From assembly GCA_964524475.1 (NCBI GenBank), contig CAZGCO010000001.1, forward strand, positions 25,358 to 89,357: a stretch of 64,000 nt of DNA, given 5' to 3'. This DNA comes from CAZYHU01 sp964524475. Lineage in GTDB: Bacteria; Patescibacteriota; Minisyncoccia; Phycocordibacterales; UBA1006. Each line of letters opens with the position of its first letter. Within the stretch, counting starts at the first letter, position 1. A program made the position numbers and the translations under genes. Positions 24,856 through 33,491 of this stretch are shown here, piece after piece. The notes beneath the pieces are model-generated. The model was given only the letters and a program-made list of their open reading frames with translations, did not search any database and was not told the origin of the DNA.

Positions 24856-25284
24856 ATGAAACATTTTACGCGCACAGAATTGCCTAATATTGTCACAGAA
24901 CTTATAGAATATATAGGGCAACATAGATCAGTATCTCATGCCACCGTTGTTTGTCTGAATGGAGATTTAGGTGCTGGTAAAACAAGCCTTACTGCAGAGC
25001 TGTGTAAGCAGTTGGGTTTTATGACTGATATCCTGAGTCCTACATTTGTTATCTTGAAAAATTATCCCACACATATTATGTTTCAAAACCTGATTCATAT
25101 TGATGCATATCGATTGAATACTGAATTAGAATTACAAAAACTACATTGGGATGAATACATAAACAATTCAAATAACCTTATCATTATTGAATGGTCAGAA
25201 CGCGTTCCGGAACTTGTCCCTGCTGATGCATTGATAGTTACCTTGGATCATATATCTCTAGATGTTCGGTCTATAGATTTTTAA
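24856..25284 (+). CDS. tsaE: tRNA threonylcarbamoyladenosine ATPase TsaE
   Basis: A 142-residue P-loop ATPase that works with TsaB/TsaD in making t6A37 of tRNA. It shows the Walker A NGDLGAGKTSL, the switch-like SPTFVILKNY, HIDAYRL and IIIEWSERVPEL, all TsaE signatures. The ATG at 24856 is preferred over an upstream TTG because TATATT (24843-24848) ends 7 nt before it. tsaB and tsaD are not in the window. Confidence 0.95.
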   Translation: MKHFTRTELPNIVTELIEYIGQHRSVSHATVVCLNGDLGAGKTSLTAELCKQLGFMTDILSPTFVILKNYPTHIMFQNLIHIDAYRLNTELELQKLHWDEYINNSNNLIIIEWSERVPELVPADALIVTLDHISLDVRSIDF

Positions 25285-25307
25285 AAATATTTTGATATAC
25301 TATAATT

Positions 25308-25784
25308 ATGAATACACATACTAAAAAAAATGGGACACGGACAACATGGATTATTGTTCTTTTGGTTATTTTATTACCAATTGTTGCGCTTACTGGGCTT
25401 AGTAAACTCCCTGGTAAATATGATAGTTTTGCAGGGTGTATAGCGGATTCAGGTGCTAAATTTTATGGTACCTACTGGTGTCCACATTGTGCAGAACAAA
25501 AAGCATTATTTGGTAAGTCAGTTAAAAAATTGCCTTATTTAGAATGTAGTCTCCCACCCAAGGAACGCACTGCTGCAACGCAGGCAGCTCAACAGGCATA
25601 TGCTAATGGAACACTCAAGGAAGGTCAGGATCCACGTACTATTGGTATTAAAATGGACACAGATGTTTGTTATGATGCAGGTATTACTGGTTATCCTACA
25701 TGGAAATTTACCGACGGTACTACTATTTCCAGAGTGATGACACTTACAGAATTATCAGAAAAAACATCTTGTCAGATAAAATAA
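25308..25784 (+). CDS. Membrane-anchored thioredoxin-like protein
   Basis: A 158-residue protein with one N-terminal membrane helix (about 13-33) and an extracytoplasmic thioredoxin-like domain. The redox motif CPHC is at 58-61 (GTYWCPHCAEQK), with two further cysteines (LECSL and DVCYD) and the cis-Pro region GYPTWKF. Such domains occur fused to VKOR or beside DsbB. Here it is 6 nt upstream of dsbB, so it probably serves as its oxidised or isomerase partner. TATACT ends 6 nt before the ATG. Confidence 0.88.
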   Translation: MNTHTKKNGTRTTWIIVLLVILLPIVALTGLSKLPGKYDSFAGCIADSGAKFYGTYWCPHCAEQKALFGKSVKKLPYLECSLPPKERTAATQAAQQAYANGTLKEGQDPRTIGIKMDTDVCYDAGITGYPTWKFTDGTTISRVMTLTELSEKTSCQIK

Positions 25785-25790
25785 TTTTTT

Positions 25791-26318
25791 ATGGAAACGT
25801 TTATAAACATGATTGCTGGCTATGGGACAATATTATTACAAATAGCAGGAATTTTTGTAATAATATTGTGGTTTTTGCGAGACACGGTTGATATTCCTGT
25901 CATTAGTTTTATTCGAAAAAATGGTATAGCTATTGGGGTGTTATTATCGTTTGCCGGTATCGTGATGAGTTTGATATATTCTGGTGTTATCGGATATCCA
26001 CCATGTTTGTTATGTTGGTGGCAGCGAATATTGCTCTATCCACAATTTGCTATATTGTTGGTTGCATGGATTACAGGGGAATATCGTTCTGCACGTATCA
26101 CGAGTCTCATATTATCTATTGCAGGTATTTGTGTCTCGTTCGTGCATATATTAGATCAATCAGGGGTATTTTCAAGGGGGTTACCGTGTGACCTATCAGG
26201 AGTTTCTTGTAGTGAGATATCAGTCATATTGCAGGGATATGTTACGATTCCTGTTATGGCAGCAACGGTGTTCGCGGTGATGATTATCGTACAGCTCATC
26301 GGGTTGTCGAAAAAATAG
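25791..26318 (+). CDS. dsbB: DsbB-family disulfide generator
   Basis: A 175-residue integral membrane protein with about five helices. The first redox pair is in PPCLLCWWQRIL (about 72-75) and the second in GLPCDLSGVSC (about 132-139), the two pairs needed to pass electrons from a thioredoxin-like oxidase to quinone. The WWQR after CxxC is typical of the DsbB/BdbC family. It is translationally close to the thioredoxin-like gene and convergent with a DsbA-like gene. Confidence 0.92.
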   Translation: METFINMIAGYGTILLQIAGIFVIILWFLRDTVDIPVISFIRKNGIAIGVLLSFAGIVMSLIYSGVIGYPPCLLCWWQRILLYPQFAILLVAWITGEYRSARITSLILSIAGICVSFVHILDQSGVFSRGLPCDLSGVSCSEISVILQGYVTIPVMAATVFAVMIIVQLIGLSKK

Positions 26319-26360
26319 TGAGAAAAAAATATTCCCCATAGGGGAATATTTTTTTTCACT
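26318..26360. terminator. Bidirectional terminator in the dsb cluster
   Basis: A stem of about 20 bp (GTGAGAAAAAAATATTCCCC pairing with GGGGAATATTTTTTTTCAC, one bulge) with an ATA loop, between convergent dsbB and the DsbA-like gene. Confidence 0.88.
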
Positions 26361-27126
26361 ATTTTTTCAGTGCGTCTTTCATGTTAATAAAACTCTGTGC
26401 ACCAGGGAATGGTTGTGTATTAATAACAAAATGCGGTGTTCCTTTAAATCCAATTAAACTATTTTCAGAAATATCACGATCAATCATCGGAAGATATTTT
26501 TTTGCAGTTAAACAGTCAGTCATGAATTTTTCATCTACCGCTGTTTTTAGAAATGATGCAAACAAGTTTGATTTTGTACGGTCATTTTTTACTGTTTCAT
26601 TGATTAGGGTATATCCAGTATTACTCATAAACAGGTCATGTGCTTGCCAAAATTTTCCTTGTTCATATGCACAGTAGAGAGCTTCTGCTGCGAGATATCC
26701 ATTACCGTGTCCATTACCGAAACTGTATACGTATGCAATATCACCATTATTCGCAAGATTTTTTAGTTCTGGAACAGGCGCTATGTATGATCCTCCGTTT
26801 TCTGGTGTGATAAATTGTTTCATGTCTGTCTGGGCTACCAGTTCAGGGTTTAAACCTGATGCAAAATGACAAAATGGGCAACTAGGGTCACTGACCTCGA
26901 TGACGATACTGTTACTGTTTTTATTTCCGAGAACAATACGGCCACTAGCGAGAAATGTATTCATTATTTCGGTGGTAATAGGTGTTATTTGATCTGGGTT
27001 TACCGGTGTTTCAGTAGTGGGTATAGGTGGTATAGATGGCTTTGGCATAATTATTGCCCCAGCAATCAGAATTCCTACGATAATAAGAGCAAAAAATGTT
27101 TGATATTTTTGAAATATGTTTTCCAT
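26359..27126 (-). CDS. DsbA/BdbD-like thiol oxidoreductase
   Basis: A 255-residue protein with an N-terminal membrane anchor (about 12-30), a Pro-rich linker and a DsbA-like thioredoxin fold. The active site is CPFC in VSDPSCPFCHF (about residues 81-84). A helical insertion with 'EALYCAYEQGKFWQAHDLF' and the cis-Pro strand 'GFKGTPHFVIN' follow. The ATG at 27126 is preceded by TATTAT ending 7 nt upstream. With the adjacent genes it forms a complete disulfide-bond machinery. Confidence 0.9.
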   Translation of the reverse strand: MENIFQKYQTFFALIIVGILIAGAIIMPKPSIPPIPTTETPVNPDQITPITTEIMNTFLASGRIVLGNKNSNSIVIEVSDPSCPFCHFASGLNPELVAQTDMKQFITPENGGSYIAPVPELKNLANNGDIAYVYSFGNGHGNGYLAAEALYCAYEQGKFWQAHDLFMSNTGYTLINETVKNDRTKSNLFASFLKTAVDEKFMTDCLTAKKYLPMIDRDISENSLIGFKGTPHFVINTQPFPGAQSFINMKDALKK

Positions 27127-27168
27127 AAAATTTATAATATTAGTTTTAGTAATGTATAACAATATCGT

Positions 27169-28209
27169 TTATAATTTTTCATTTCCCATCATGATTTCGA
27201 GCGGGCGAAGCGCCGGGACGTGATGTGCGGTTATTTTAATCATGCCGAGTATTGGAAGCGCTATAATCATCCCAGGAATACCCCATATTGCACCACCAAT
27301 GATAATACCCAATATAGATATGAGTGCGTTCAGTGACACCTGACTACCCATAATCATAGGAGTAGTAATATTGTTATCAATAAACTGAATGATCATAAAC
27401 ATAATAACAGTATATATTGCAGATATTGGTCCCAGTACCAGGAGACTGAATAATATCACCAGACCAAACCCAATAGTAGTACCCAAATACGGGATAATGT
27501 TGAGTACTGCTGTAAAACATCCCCAGAATATTGGACTGGGTATACCGATAATCCAAAACCCGAACGAGTTGAGTACTGACAAGATAGTAATAGACATCAA
27601 TAACCCCCACAGATATTTCGGAACGACATTTTGATAATCTTTTGCGAGTCTTGATAATGTTTCTTTTTTTGTTCCACCCATAGCCAATATAGATTCTTTG
27701 ATACGGTCACGATATGCTAACAAGAGAATAGAGAGAATAATAGAAAGAGTAATCGTACTGGTGATATTGGTGATACTGCTTAACAGTTGAGGGATGATTT
27801 GTCCACCCAGATTAACAATGTTTTTTATTGCTGGTTGAATTAATTGTGAAATATCAGTATGGAATGTTGTATTGATACTATGGGTAAGCTGGGTCAAGTT
27901 CGTACTAATAATCGGTTGATAATCTGGTAACGTACTGACAAAGTTTTTTGTCATAAGCCCTAGTATACCGATAATACCGACAAATACAGCAATAGTAATA
28001 ATACCTCCCAGAATATAGGCAAGACTTCTAGGTATTTTATGATTGTTTAATTGTTTTCCTAGACGATACATACACAATGACAAGAGTCCTGCGAATACCA
28101 TAGGAACCAAGAATCCTCGCCCCAAGATAACCAGGGTGATAGTTATAGCCAGAATGATAATAATGAGAAAACCGTTGACTAATAAGGGTGAAATACGTTC
28201 GTGAATCAT
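27169..28209 (-). CDS. AI-2E-family membrane permease
   Basis: A 346-residue protein with seven to eight membrane helices of the AI-2E transporter (PerM/YhhT/TqsA) family. Visible features are the N-terminal two-helix unit, the long amphipathic region (about 80-145), 'PKYLWGLLMSI', and the C-terminal 'GCFTAVLNIIPYLGTTIGF' and 'NNITTPMIMGSQVSL' motifs. The substrate is uncertain; family members include autoinducer-2 exporters and Na/H antiporters. The start at 28209 is fixed by TATACT 7 nt upstream. Confidence 0.9.
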   Translation of the reverse strand: MIHERISPLLVNGFLIIIILAITITLVILGRGFLVPMVFAGLLSLCMYRLGKQLNNHKIPRSLAYILGGIITIAVFVGIIGILGLMTKNFVSTLPDYQPIISTNLTQLTHSINTTFHTDISQLIQPAIKNIVNLGGQIIPQLLSSITNITSTITLSIILSILLLAYRDRIKESILAMGGTKKETLSRLAKDYQNVVPKYLWGLLMSITILSVLNSFGFWIIGIPSPIFWGCFTAVLNIIPYLGTTIGFGLVILFSLLVLGPISAIYTVIMFMIIQFIDNNITTPMIMGSQVSLNALISILGIIIGGAIWGIPGMIIALPILGMIKITAHHVPALRPLEIMMGNEKL

Positions 28210-28246
28210 ATACACCAGTATACCGTAAAATAATCATATCAATCAG

Positions 28247-28274
28247 TTGACAAATAATATGAATATGATATAAT
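28247..28274 (+). promoter_or_regulatory. Strong promoter of the FN3/T9SS-like protein gene
   Basis: TTGACA at 28247-28252, a 16-nt spacer ending in TATGA, TATAAT at 28269-28274. Confidence 0.8.
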
Positions 28275-28323
28275 AGTACAAATGGGCGATTTTGTCCTTT
28301 GTAAACCAAAAACCAATATACCA

Positions 28324-30657
28324 ATGAAGAATATTTTTATTATTTTCGCAACAGTTTTTAATCTTGGAATAGCAAATGCTGCAACAGGGTTTATTATCGA
28401 CGCACCAGTGGATTCGGTAACGAATTCGTCTTGTGTAGTATTGTTTAACCTTATGACAGTTCCTGCAAATTACAAAATTATTTGTAATTTTGGGACTTTT
28501 TCTGATACCTCAGCCACAACCAGTGGTGCAGGGGTTAAGTTAAGACGTGTGACTGGTTTAAGTGACGGTACTAATTATGTTAATTGTATTGTCAGTATCT
28601 TATCAGGTACTAATGATACATTGACTGGTACTTTCAATGTTACTACTTTGGCGACACCTACAGTACCTAACTTGACGGCAACATTTTTATCGCCAAACAA
28701 GTTACGGATTACTGGTTCTACGAACCATCCAATGTATGTATATGCGATGTACGGTATAGGTTCTACCTACAACCAAACGTCAAATACATTTTTTGCAAAA
28801 CCAGGGAGTGTTGATGACACATTGACACTCGTGACGAATGCAGGAACTGCTTATAATTATATTATTATGAGTATAGGAACGTCATTTGTTACGGGATCAG
28901 CAGCGAGTCTCGCCGTTAGATTTAATGGTTCGTTTATGACACCATCGCCTAGCGAGGCAGACATTAATAATGGATCTGTTTCGTGGGGGATTGATACGGC
29001 AAATTTTCGTTATTATTTTTCACCAGGGTATTTACTTACTGGGGGAACAATAGCGACATATTTGTTCGATTCAGTGGGTGTAAATCCATTGAAAACAATT
29101 TCTTCTGGAGTTACTCCGAACGTAGGAATGAATTCCGTTTTTGTAAACGGGTTAATTCATAACACGTATTATCGCATTCTTGTAGTCTATACACGTGGAA
29201 CCTATAAAGATTCTGTGTGGGTGGTTGGGAGAACTATTAAGGTTCTTAAACCATTTGTTATGATTACAAATAGTGTTTCTGGTGTTGATTCGTTAGGAAT
29301 AACAATGTTGACAAATATATTTAATGGAGTTTCTACTACCATCAAGGTTAATATCCTTGATAGTAATATGAACTTATTATATGTATTACCAACCCAAAAC
29401 ATGGGAGTTAATTTTCAGAACAAGTTTTCAAAAAAGGGCTTAACCCCTAATACGATGTATTATGTTCAGATAATTGATTCGAACATGTATGGAAAAGATT
29501 CAATTGTAGTAATGTTTCAAACACTACCTATTCCACCACCAACGATTGGTAATATTATTATTTCAACCGGGTCTCTTACAGCACGTTCTGTGACCGTATC
29601 TGCCCCTATTGGAAAGGGATCAAATTACCCTACAGGATTCAACCTGTATTGGGTGACGATTACTCCTAATGGAGGTAGTACAATACTGCCCGTGGATACC
29701 AGTATTACCGCATTTCCTGTTATGGGGTTAAAACCCATAATAGGATTAAAACCAAGTACTACATATACCGTATGTTTCTTCGCGAAACATGATGGAGGTG
29801 TTACCTCTGTTTGTATTCCTATTACTACCCTCGCTCCGAAACCTGCACCAGTGATTTCGACAACACCTGTTGTAGAAAGTTCATGTGCTTCGGTTATCTT
29901 GAAAAGCTTTCCGGTAACGGTTGCTTCGGGGGACTTGGGTACTGTATTTGTATATGGTAGAGAGGGAAAAACAGACCCTTTTGTGTTACTTGATCAGAAA
30001 AGTAGTAATACTAGTTTTGTCTATCAGGGTTATATAGGTAAGGGTTTCAAGCCTAATACCTATTATCAGTACATGATGCAAACCATGTCCATGGATTCTA
30101 GTATGTCATCTCAACTTATAGTTGGTGATGTGACGATTAATTCCACAGAGCCACAGTTGGATACCGTTCAGGTATCTGATTGGCTGATAGGTCAGTATTA
30201 TGTAACACCGAAAATATTCGGACATGCTGGTTGTGACAATTACAAGTTTACTTATCTTGTAAAAGATATGAGTAATAAAATAGTAAAAACAACATGGGTT
30301 AATGTTTCAGGTGGAATGTTTAATATTGATACTACTTCTTTGTCAGGATTAACTCCTGGCACACAATACTATTTGTACTGTGAAATGCAAAATGCAGGGG
30401 ACAAAATTGTTAAAGGCCCACAAGTGTTCAAAACACTTAGTGGAACAACATCAGGAATCGAAAACCAGAATACTTCGAAAGAAGAATTATGGAATGATGA
30501 ATCCAGTGTAACCATCTACGACATGCTTGGACAAAATATTTTTGCAGGAACTTTGCAAGACGCAAGGCTTGAATTGGTAAATAAAGGAACGTTAATTGCT
30601 GTGAAGCAAATAACGAACAATACACAAAAAAGACAAGTGAAGAAATTTAATTTCTAA
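28324..30657 (+). CDS. Large exported FN3-like protein with a T9SS-like C-terminal domain
   Basis: A 777-residue protein beginning with a signal peptide (MKNIFIIFATVFNLGIANAATG). An in-frame ATG at 28282 is possible, but it would put 14 residues before the signal. Several beta-sandwich repeats follow with the FN3 end pattern 'LTPNTMYYVQI', 'LKPSTTYTVCF', 'FKPNTYYQYMM' and 'LTPGTQYYLYC'. The last 50 residues (VTIYDMLGQNIFAG, 'LVNKGTLIAVKQ') resemble the type A sorting domain used by the Bacteroidota type IX secretion system. A surface or adhesion role is likely. No enzyme motif. Confidence 0.75.
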   Translation: MKNIFIIFATVFNLGIANAATGFIIDAPVDSVTNSSCVVLFNLMTVPANYKIICNFGTFSDTSATTSGAGVKLRRVTGLSDGTNYVNCIVSILSGTNDTLTGTFNVTTLATPTVPNLTATFLSPNKLRITGSTNHPMYVYAMYGIGSTYNQTSNTFFAKPGSVDDTLTLVTNAGTAYNYIIMSIGTSFVTGSAASLAVRFNGSFMTPSPSEADINNGSVSWGIDTANFRYYFSPGYLLTGGTIATYLFDSVGVNPLKTISSGVTPNVGMNSVFVNGLIHNTYYRILVVYTRGTYKDSVWVVGRTIKVLKPFVMITNSVSGVDSLGITMLTNIFNGVSTTIKVNILDSNMNLLYVLPTQNMGVNFQNKFSKKGLTPNTMYYVQIIDSNMYGKDSIVVMFQTLPIPPPTIGNIIISTGSLTARSVTVSAPIGKGSNYPTGFNLYWVTITPNGGSTILPVDTSITAFPVMGLKPIIGLKPSTTYTVCFFAKHDGGVTSVCIPITTLAPKPAPVISTTPVVESSCASVILKSFPVTVASGDLGTVFVYGREGKTDPFVLLDQKSSNTSFVYQGYIGKGFKPNTYYQYMMQTMSMDSSMSSQLIVGDVTINSTEPQLDTVQVSDWLIGQYYVTPKIFGHAGCDNYKFTYLVKDMSNKIVKTTWVNVSGGMFNIDTTSLSGLTPGTQYYLYCEMQNAGDKIVKGPQVFKTLSGTTSGIENQNTSKEELWNDESSVTIYDMLGQNIFAGTLQDARLELVNKGTLIAVKQITNNTQKRQVKKFNF

Positions 30658-30677
30658 AACACTTGTTTTCATAAAAC

Positions 30678-30707
30678 AAAAGGCAGTCACTTATATGACT
30701 GCCTTTT
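30678..30707. terminator. Bidirectional terminator
   Basis: A 12-bp stem (AAAAGGCAGTCA/TGACTGCCTTTT) with a 6-nt loop, between the 28324 gene and the convergent SOD gene cluster. Confidence 0.88.
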
Positions 30708-30715
30708 TTTATGGG

Positions 30716-30826
30716 TTAGAAAAACTTTAAATACAAACTCTTTGTTCCCTGACATATAAATCTGCCTACAAAGAATAATCCAACGAATGACGCACATACT
30801 AAGAGTGCTAATGGAAAATGGGGCAT
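30716..30826 (-). CDS. Tiny membrane protein (36 aa)
   Basis: ATG at 30826 to TAA at 30716 encodes one hydrophobic helix (MPHFPLALLVCASFVGLFFV) and a short basic tail (QGTKSLYLKFF). It lies 28 nt downstream of the superoxide dismutase gene on the same strand and just before a shared terminator, so it may be the second gene of that transcript. Coding status rests on length, composition and position only. Confidence 0.4.
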   Translation of the reverse strand: MPHFPLALLVCASFVGLFFVGRFICQGTKSLYLKFF

Positions 30827-30854
30827 AATTGTATTTTTTATATTCTCTTTTACT

Positions 30855-31442
30855 CTATTCCTTTTTGTATCTTTTTGCAATAGTGTTCCAATTGATATTT
30901 TTCATATAATCCGTGATGTATTGTTTTTTACCACTTGGGAGATAATCTGCAACATATGCATGTTCCCACATGTCTATGGCTAATATTACCTGACATTCGT
31001 TTAATTGTCCCAAATGTTGTTCATCAACCCAGGTTTGTATTAGTGTATCATTTTCACGGTCGTGCCATAATACTGCCCAGCCGACACCGCGCGTCATGGC
31101 GAGTCCTATAAAACTGGTATACCAGTTGTCATAACTACCGAACTGGGTGGTTATTTTTTGTGCTATATCTGACATAGGATCCAGGGGTATAGCACCATCA
31201 GAAATCTGTTCGAAATAATATTCATGATTTTTCATGCCGTTATATTCAAACGAAAACCTGCGATATAATTCTGATATTTCATAACTATTGTTTTCTGTAT
31301 CGTGTGATAATTCTTTGATATGATCATGAATCAAATTCGCGTGTTTCACATATCCTGCATAGAGTTTCAAATGCTCGTTGATATTAGTTGATGATATTCC
31401 CGACAAAGAATCAGGAATAATAAAATTTTTTTCTGTATACAT
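30855..31442 (-). CDS. sod: Superoxide dismutase, Fe/Mn family
   Basis: A 195-residue metalloenzyme that dismutates superoxide. The metal ligands are visible: a His in the N-terminal 'YAGYVKHANLIHDHI' helices, a His in GMKNHEYYFEQ, and Asp and His in IDMWEHAYVADY. The 'GVGWAVLWHD' core strand is also present. It lacks a signal peptide, so it is cytoplasmic. The ATG at 31442 is chosen over an upstream frame-extension because TATACT ends 7 nt before it and family similarity begins there. Iron versus manganese cannot be told with confidence. Confidence 0.93.
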   Translation of the reverse strand: MYTEKNFIIPDSLSGISSTNINEHLKLYAGYVKHANLIHDHIKELSHDTENNSYEISELYRRFSFEYNGMKNHEYYFEQISDGAIPLDPMSDIAQKITTQFGSYDNWYTSFIGLAMTRGVGWAVLWHDRENDTLIQTWVDEQHLGQLNECQVILAIDMWEHAYVADYLPSGKKQYITDYMKNINWNTIAKRYKKE

Positions 31443-31504
31443 ATATCTCAGTATACAGTTTTTTTCATTTTGAGCATATAGTGTATTCATGATACGATAC
31501 AAAC

Positions 31505-32440
31505 ATGAAAAGATTGGTGAATAGTATAAAGAATAATACGATAAAAATACATGATTATTTGGGACAACAGTCAGAACATAATCTGTATCGGGGGTGGGCA
31601 TTAGTACTGGTAACAATATCTGTTGTGTTTATTGTTTTATTGTGGGGGACACAAACCAGTTCCGAAATGCGTGTATCGTTTATTGATGTAGGGCAAGGGG
31701 ATAGTATCTTCATCACAGCACCGAACGGTCGCCAAGTGTTGATTGATGGTGGCCCAGATGATCGTGTTCTTCTGGGGTTAGGGCGTGATATGAAATTCCT
31801 GGACAGAAATATAGATATGGTTATTGCCACACATCCTGACAAAGATCACATTGCGGGACTTTCATCAGTGTTTCGTTTATATGATGTAGACTATGTGATG
31901 ACCAGTGAAATACAATCTGATACGACGTATGACCAGGCATTACATGATGCAATAAACCGTGAACCAGATCTATTACAAGTAACTGCACGTCGTGGTGAAC
32001 GTGTTATATTGGACGCTGACCATGGGGTATATCTGGACGTATTATTTCCAGGGAGTAATACAGAATCATGGGATGAAACAAACGAAGCATCTATCGTTGT
32101 TCGTCTCGTATATGGAAAACAATCATTTTTGTTAAACGGTGACAGTATTGCATCGGTTGAACAATATCTGGTAGATACCGATGGAGCAGGGTTGCGTTCA
32201 ACCGTATTAAAACTGGGACATCATGGATCAAAAACATCATCCAGTGAACCATATTTATTAGCGGTAAATCCGCAATACGCGGTTGTTTCGGCGGGAAAAA
32301 ATAACCGATATGGTCATCCAGCAAGCGAAGTAATTGACCGGGTCCGTGCAGTAGGATCAAATATTGTTTCGACCATAGATCACGGAACAATTAGTTTTTT
32401 GACCAATGGGGATTATCTGTATGTAGATTTTGAAAAATAA
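31505..32440 (+). CDS. ComEC-type metallo-beta-lactamase domain protein
   Basis: A 311-residue protein with one N-terminal membrane helix (about 30-48) and an extracytoplasmic metallo-beta-lactamase fold. It shows FIDVGQGDSIFI, the metal motif THPDKDHIAG, 'SFLLNGDS' and GHHGSKTSSSEPYL. This is the ComEC/Rec2 C-terminal nuclease-like domain encoded alone. The channel domain of ComEC is a separate gene at 58652. It could process incoming single-strand DNA; inferred from the family. It is divergent from the sod gene. Confidence 0.9.
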   Translation: MKRLVNSIKNNTIKIHDYLGQQSEHNLYRGWALVLVTISVVFIVLLWGTQTSSEMRVSFIDVGQGDSIFITAPNGRQVLIDGGPDDRVLLGLGRDMKFLDRNIDMVIATHPDKDHIAGLSSVFRLYDVDYVMTSEIQSDTTYDQALHDAINREPDLLQVTARRGERVILDADHGVYLDVLFPGSNTESWDETNEASIVVRLVYGKQSFLLNGDSIASVEQYLVDTDGAGLRSTVLKLGHHGSKTSSSEPYLLAVNPQYAVVSAGKNNRYGHPASEVIDRVRAVGSNIVSTIDHGTISFLTNGDYLYVDFEK

Positions 32441-32463
32441 AAAATCACGTGAGGGATTTTTTA
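32438..32463. terminator. Short terminator between convergent genes
   Basis: An AAAAATC...GATTTTT stem around CACGTGAGG, flanked by A- and T-runs, between the metallo-beta-lactamase gene and rpmB. Confidence 0.6.
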
Positions 32464-32706
32464 TTAAATCAGGTTTGCTCCCTGAAGAGCTTTGAAAATA
32501 CCTTTTTTTGCAATAGTACGCATACCTGTTGTCGATAATGTCAGGGTAATATTTTGTTCCAATTCTGGTACAAAATAGGTCTTTTTTTGCAGGTTTGCAT
32601 AACGACGACGTTTTCCAGTCGGGTTATATTTTGTAGCACGAACACGGTTAGAGAATCCTCCACCCATTTGTGTTGTTTTTCCGCTGATGAGACATTGACG
32701 AGCCAT
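32464..32706 (-). CDS. rpmB: Ribosomal protein bL28
   Basis: An 80-residue large-subunit protein. 'CLISGKTTQMGGGFSNRVRATK' and 'NPTGKRRRYANLQKK' followed by 'LTLSTTGMRTIAKKG' match bL28. The N-terminal Cys before the ISGK motif is kept, but the second Cys of the zinc-type family is absent. It is monocistronic, isolated from other ribosomal genes. Confidence 0.95.
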   Translation of the reverse strand: MARQCLISGKTTQMGGGFSNRVRATKYNPTGKRRRYANLQKKTYFVPELEQNITLTLSTTGMRTIAKKGIFKALQGANLI

Positions 32707-32802
32707 AAAGATAATAATAGGTAAATTTAATAATTAGTCACCTGACTATAGCATAATCATATAAAATTGCAAGTATTTTCATATATTTTAGACATATATA
32801 AA

Positions 32803-32837
32803 AAATCCTCTTTCCAACCTAGGTTGAAAAGAGGATT
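32803..32837 (-). terminator. Terminator of the 32845 gene
   Basis: A 17-bp imperfect palindrome (AATCCTCTTTCCAACCT/AGGTTGAAAAGAGGATT) followed by a T-run on the minus strand. Confidence 0.85.
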
Positions 32838-32844
32838 AAAGTGC

Positions 32845-33396
32845 CTAACTTGATTGTAGTGATGGGGCTGGAGCAAAGAAAGATTTAATAGATTCTTTTG
32901 TTTTTGTCACCCAATTCTTTTTAGGGGGTTTTGGGGTACAGCTTGCAAAATAGTATATTGACATAAAAAGAAATCCATCTATACACATACAATAATTTTC
33001 GAGTCTATTAAAAATTTCATTATGTATCAATATACTAATACTACCAGAGTAAATATCAAACAAAAATAAAATTACTCCAAATAATTTATAAGTATGTTCA
33101 CTTGCTGGATTAAGAAATTCTGGATTATTTAAGCAAAATTTTTCATTTTCATTAATCATCCAATTGAAAAGAGGAACTAATGTAAGAAATATTATTACAA
33201 GTAAAACCATATTCATAAAAAGAGAACTTGGTTCTTCTCTATATTGAAAAAAAATACCTAAAATTTTAATCCCTAAATATAACATAACTGACAATCTCGC
33301 CAGGTAAAAACAGTTTCGTCCACAAAAATCTTGGACGAGGTCTGAAAACCTTTGATAGAGTGACAATATAAAACCATCTATTTTTTGTAAGATCAT
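32845..33396 (-). CDS. Multi-pass membrane hypothetical protein
   Basis: A 183-residue protein with about four membrane helices: about 32-52, 61-82, 102-121 and 142-160. A basic Pro/Lys-rich cytoplasmic tail follows (CTPKPPKKNW). Seven cysteines are scattered. No family is recognised. AT-rich codon use resembles the other accessory genes (13663, 42471). Monocistronic with its own terminator. Confidence 0.65.
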   Translation of the reverse strand: MILQKIDGFILSLYQRFSDLVQDFCGRNCFYLARLSVMLYLGIKILGIFFQYREEPSSLFMNMVLLVIIFLTLVPLFNWMINENEKFCLNNPEFLNPASEHTYKLFGVILFLFDIYSGSISILIHNEIFNRLENYCMCIDGFLFMSIYYFASCTPKPPKKNWVTKTKESIKSFFAPAPSLQSS

Positions 33397-33491
33397 AACA
33401 AAGAAATTTATTTAAATAAATAATAACAGACTTTAAGATAAAAGTCAATATTTTTGCAAAGTCTTTCTTTTAAGATATACTGAATCATATT

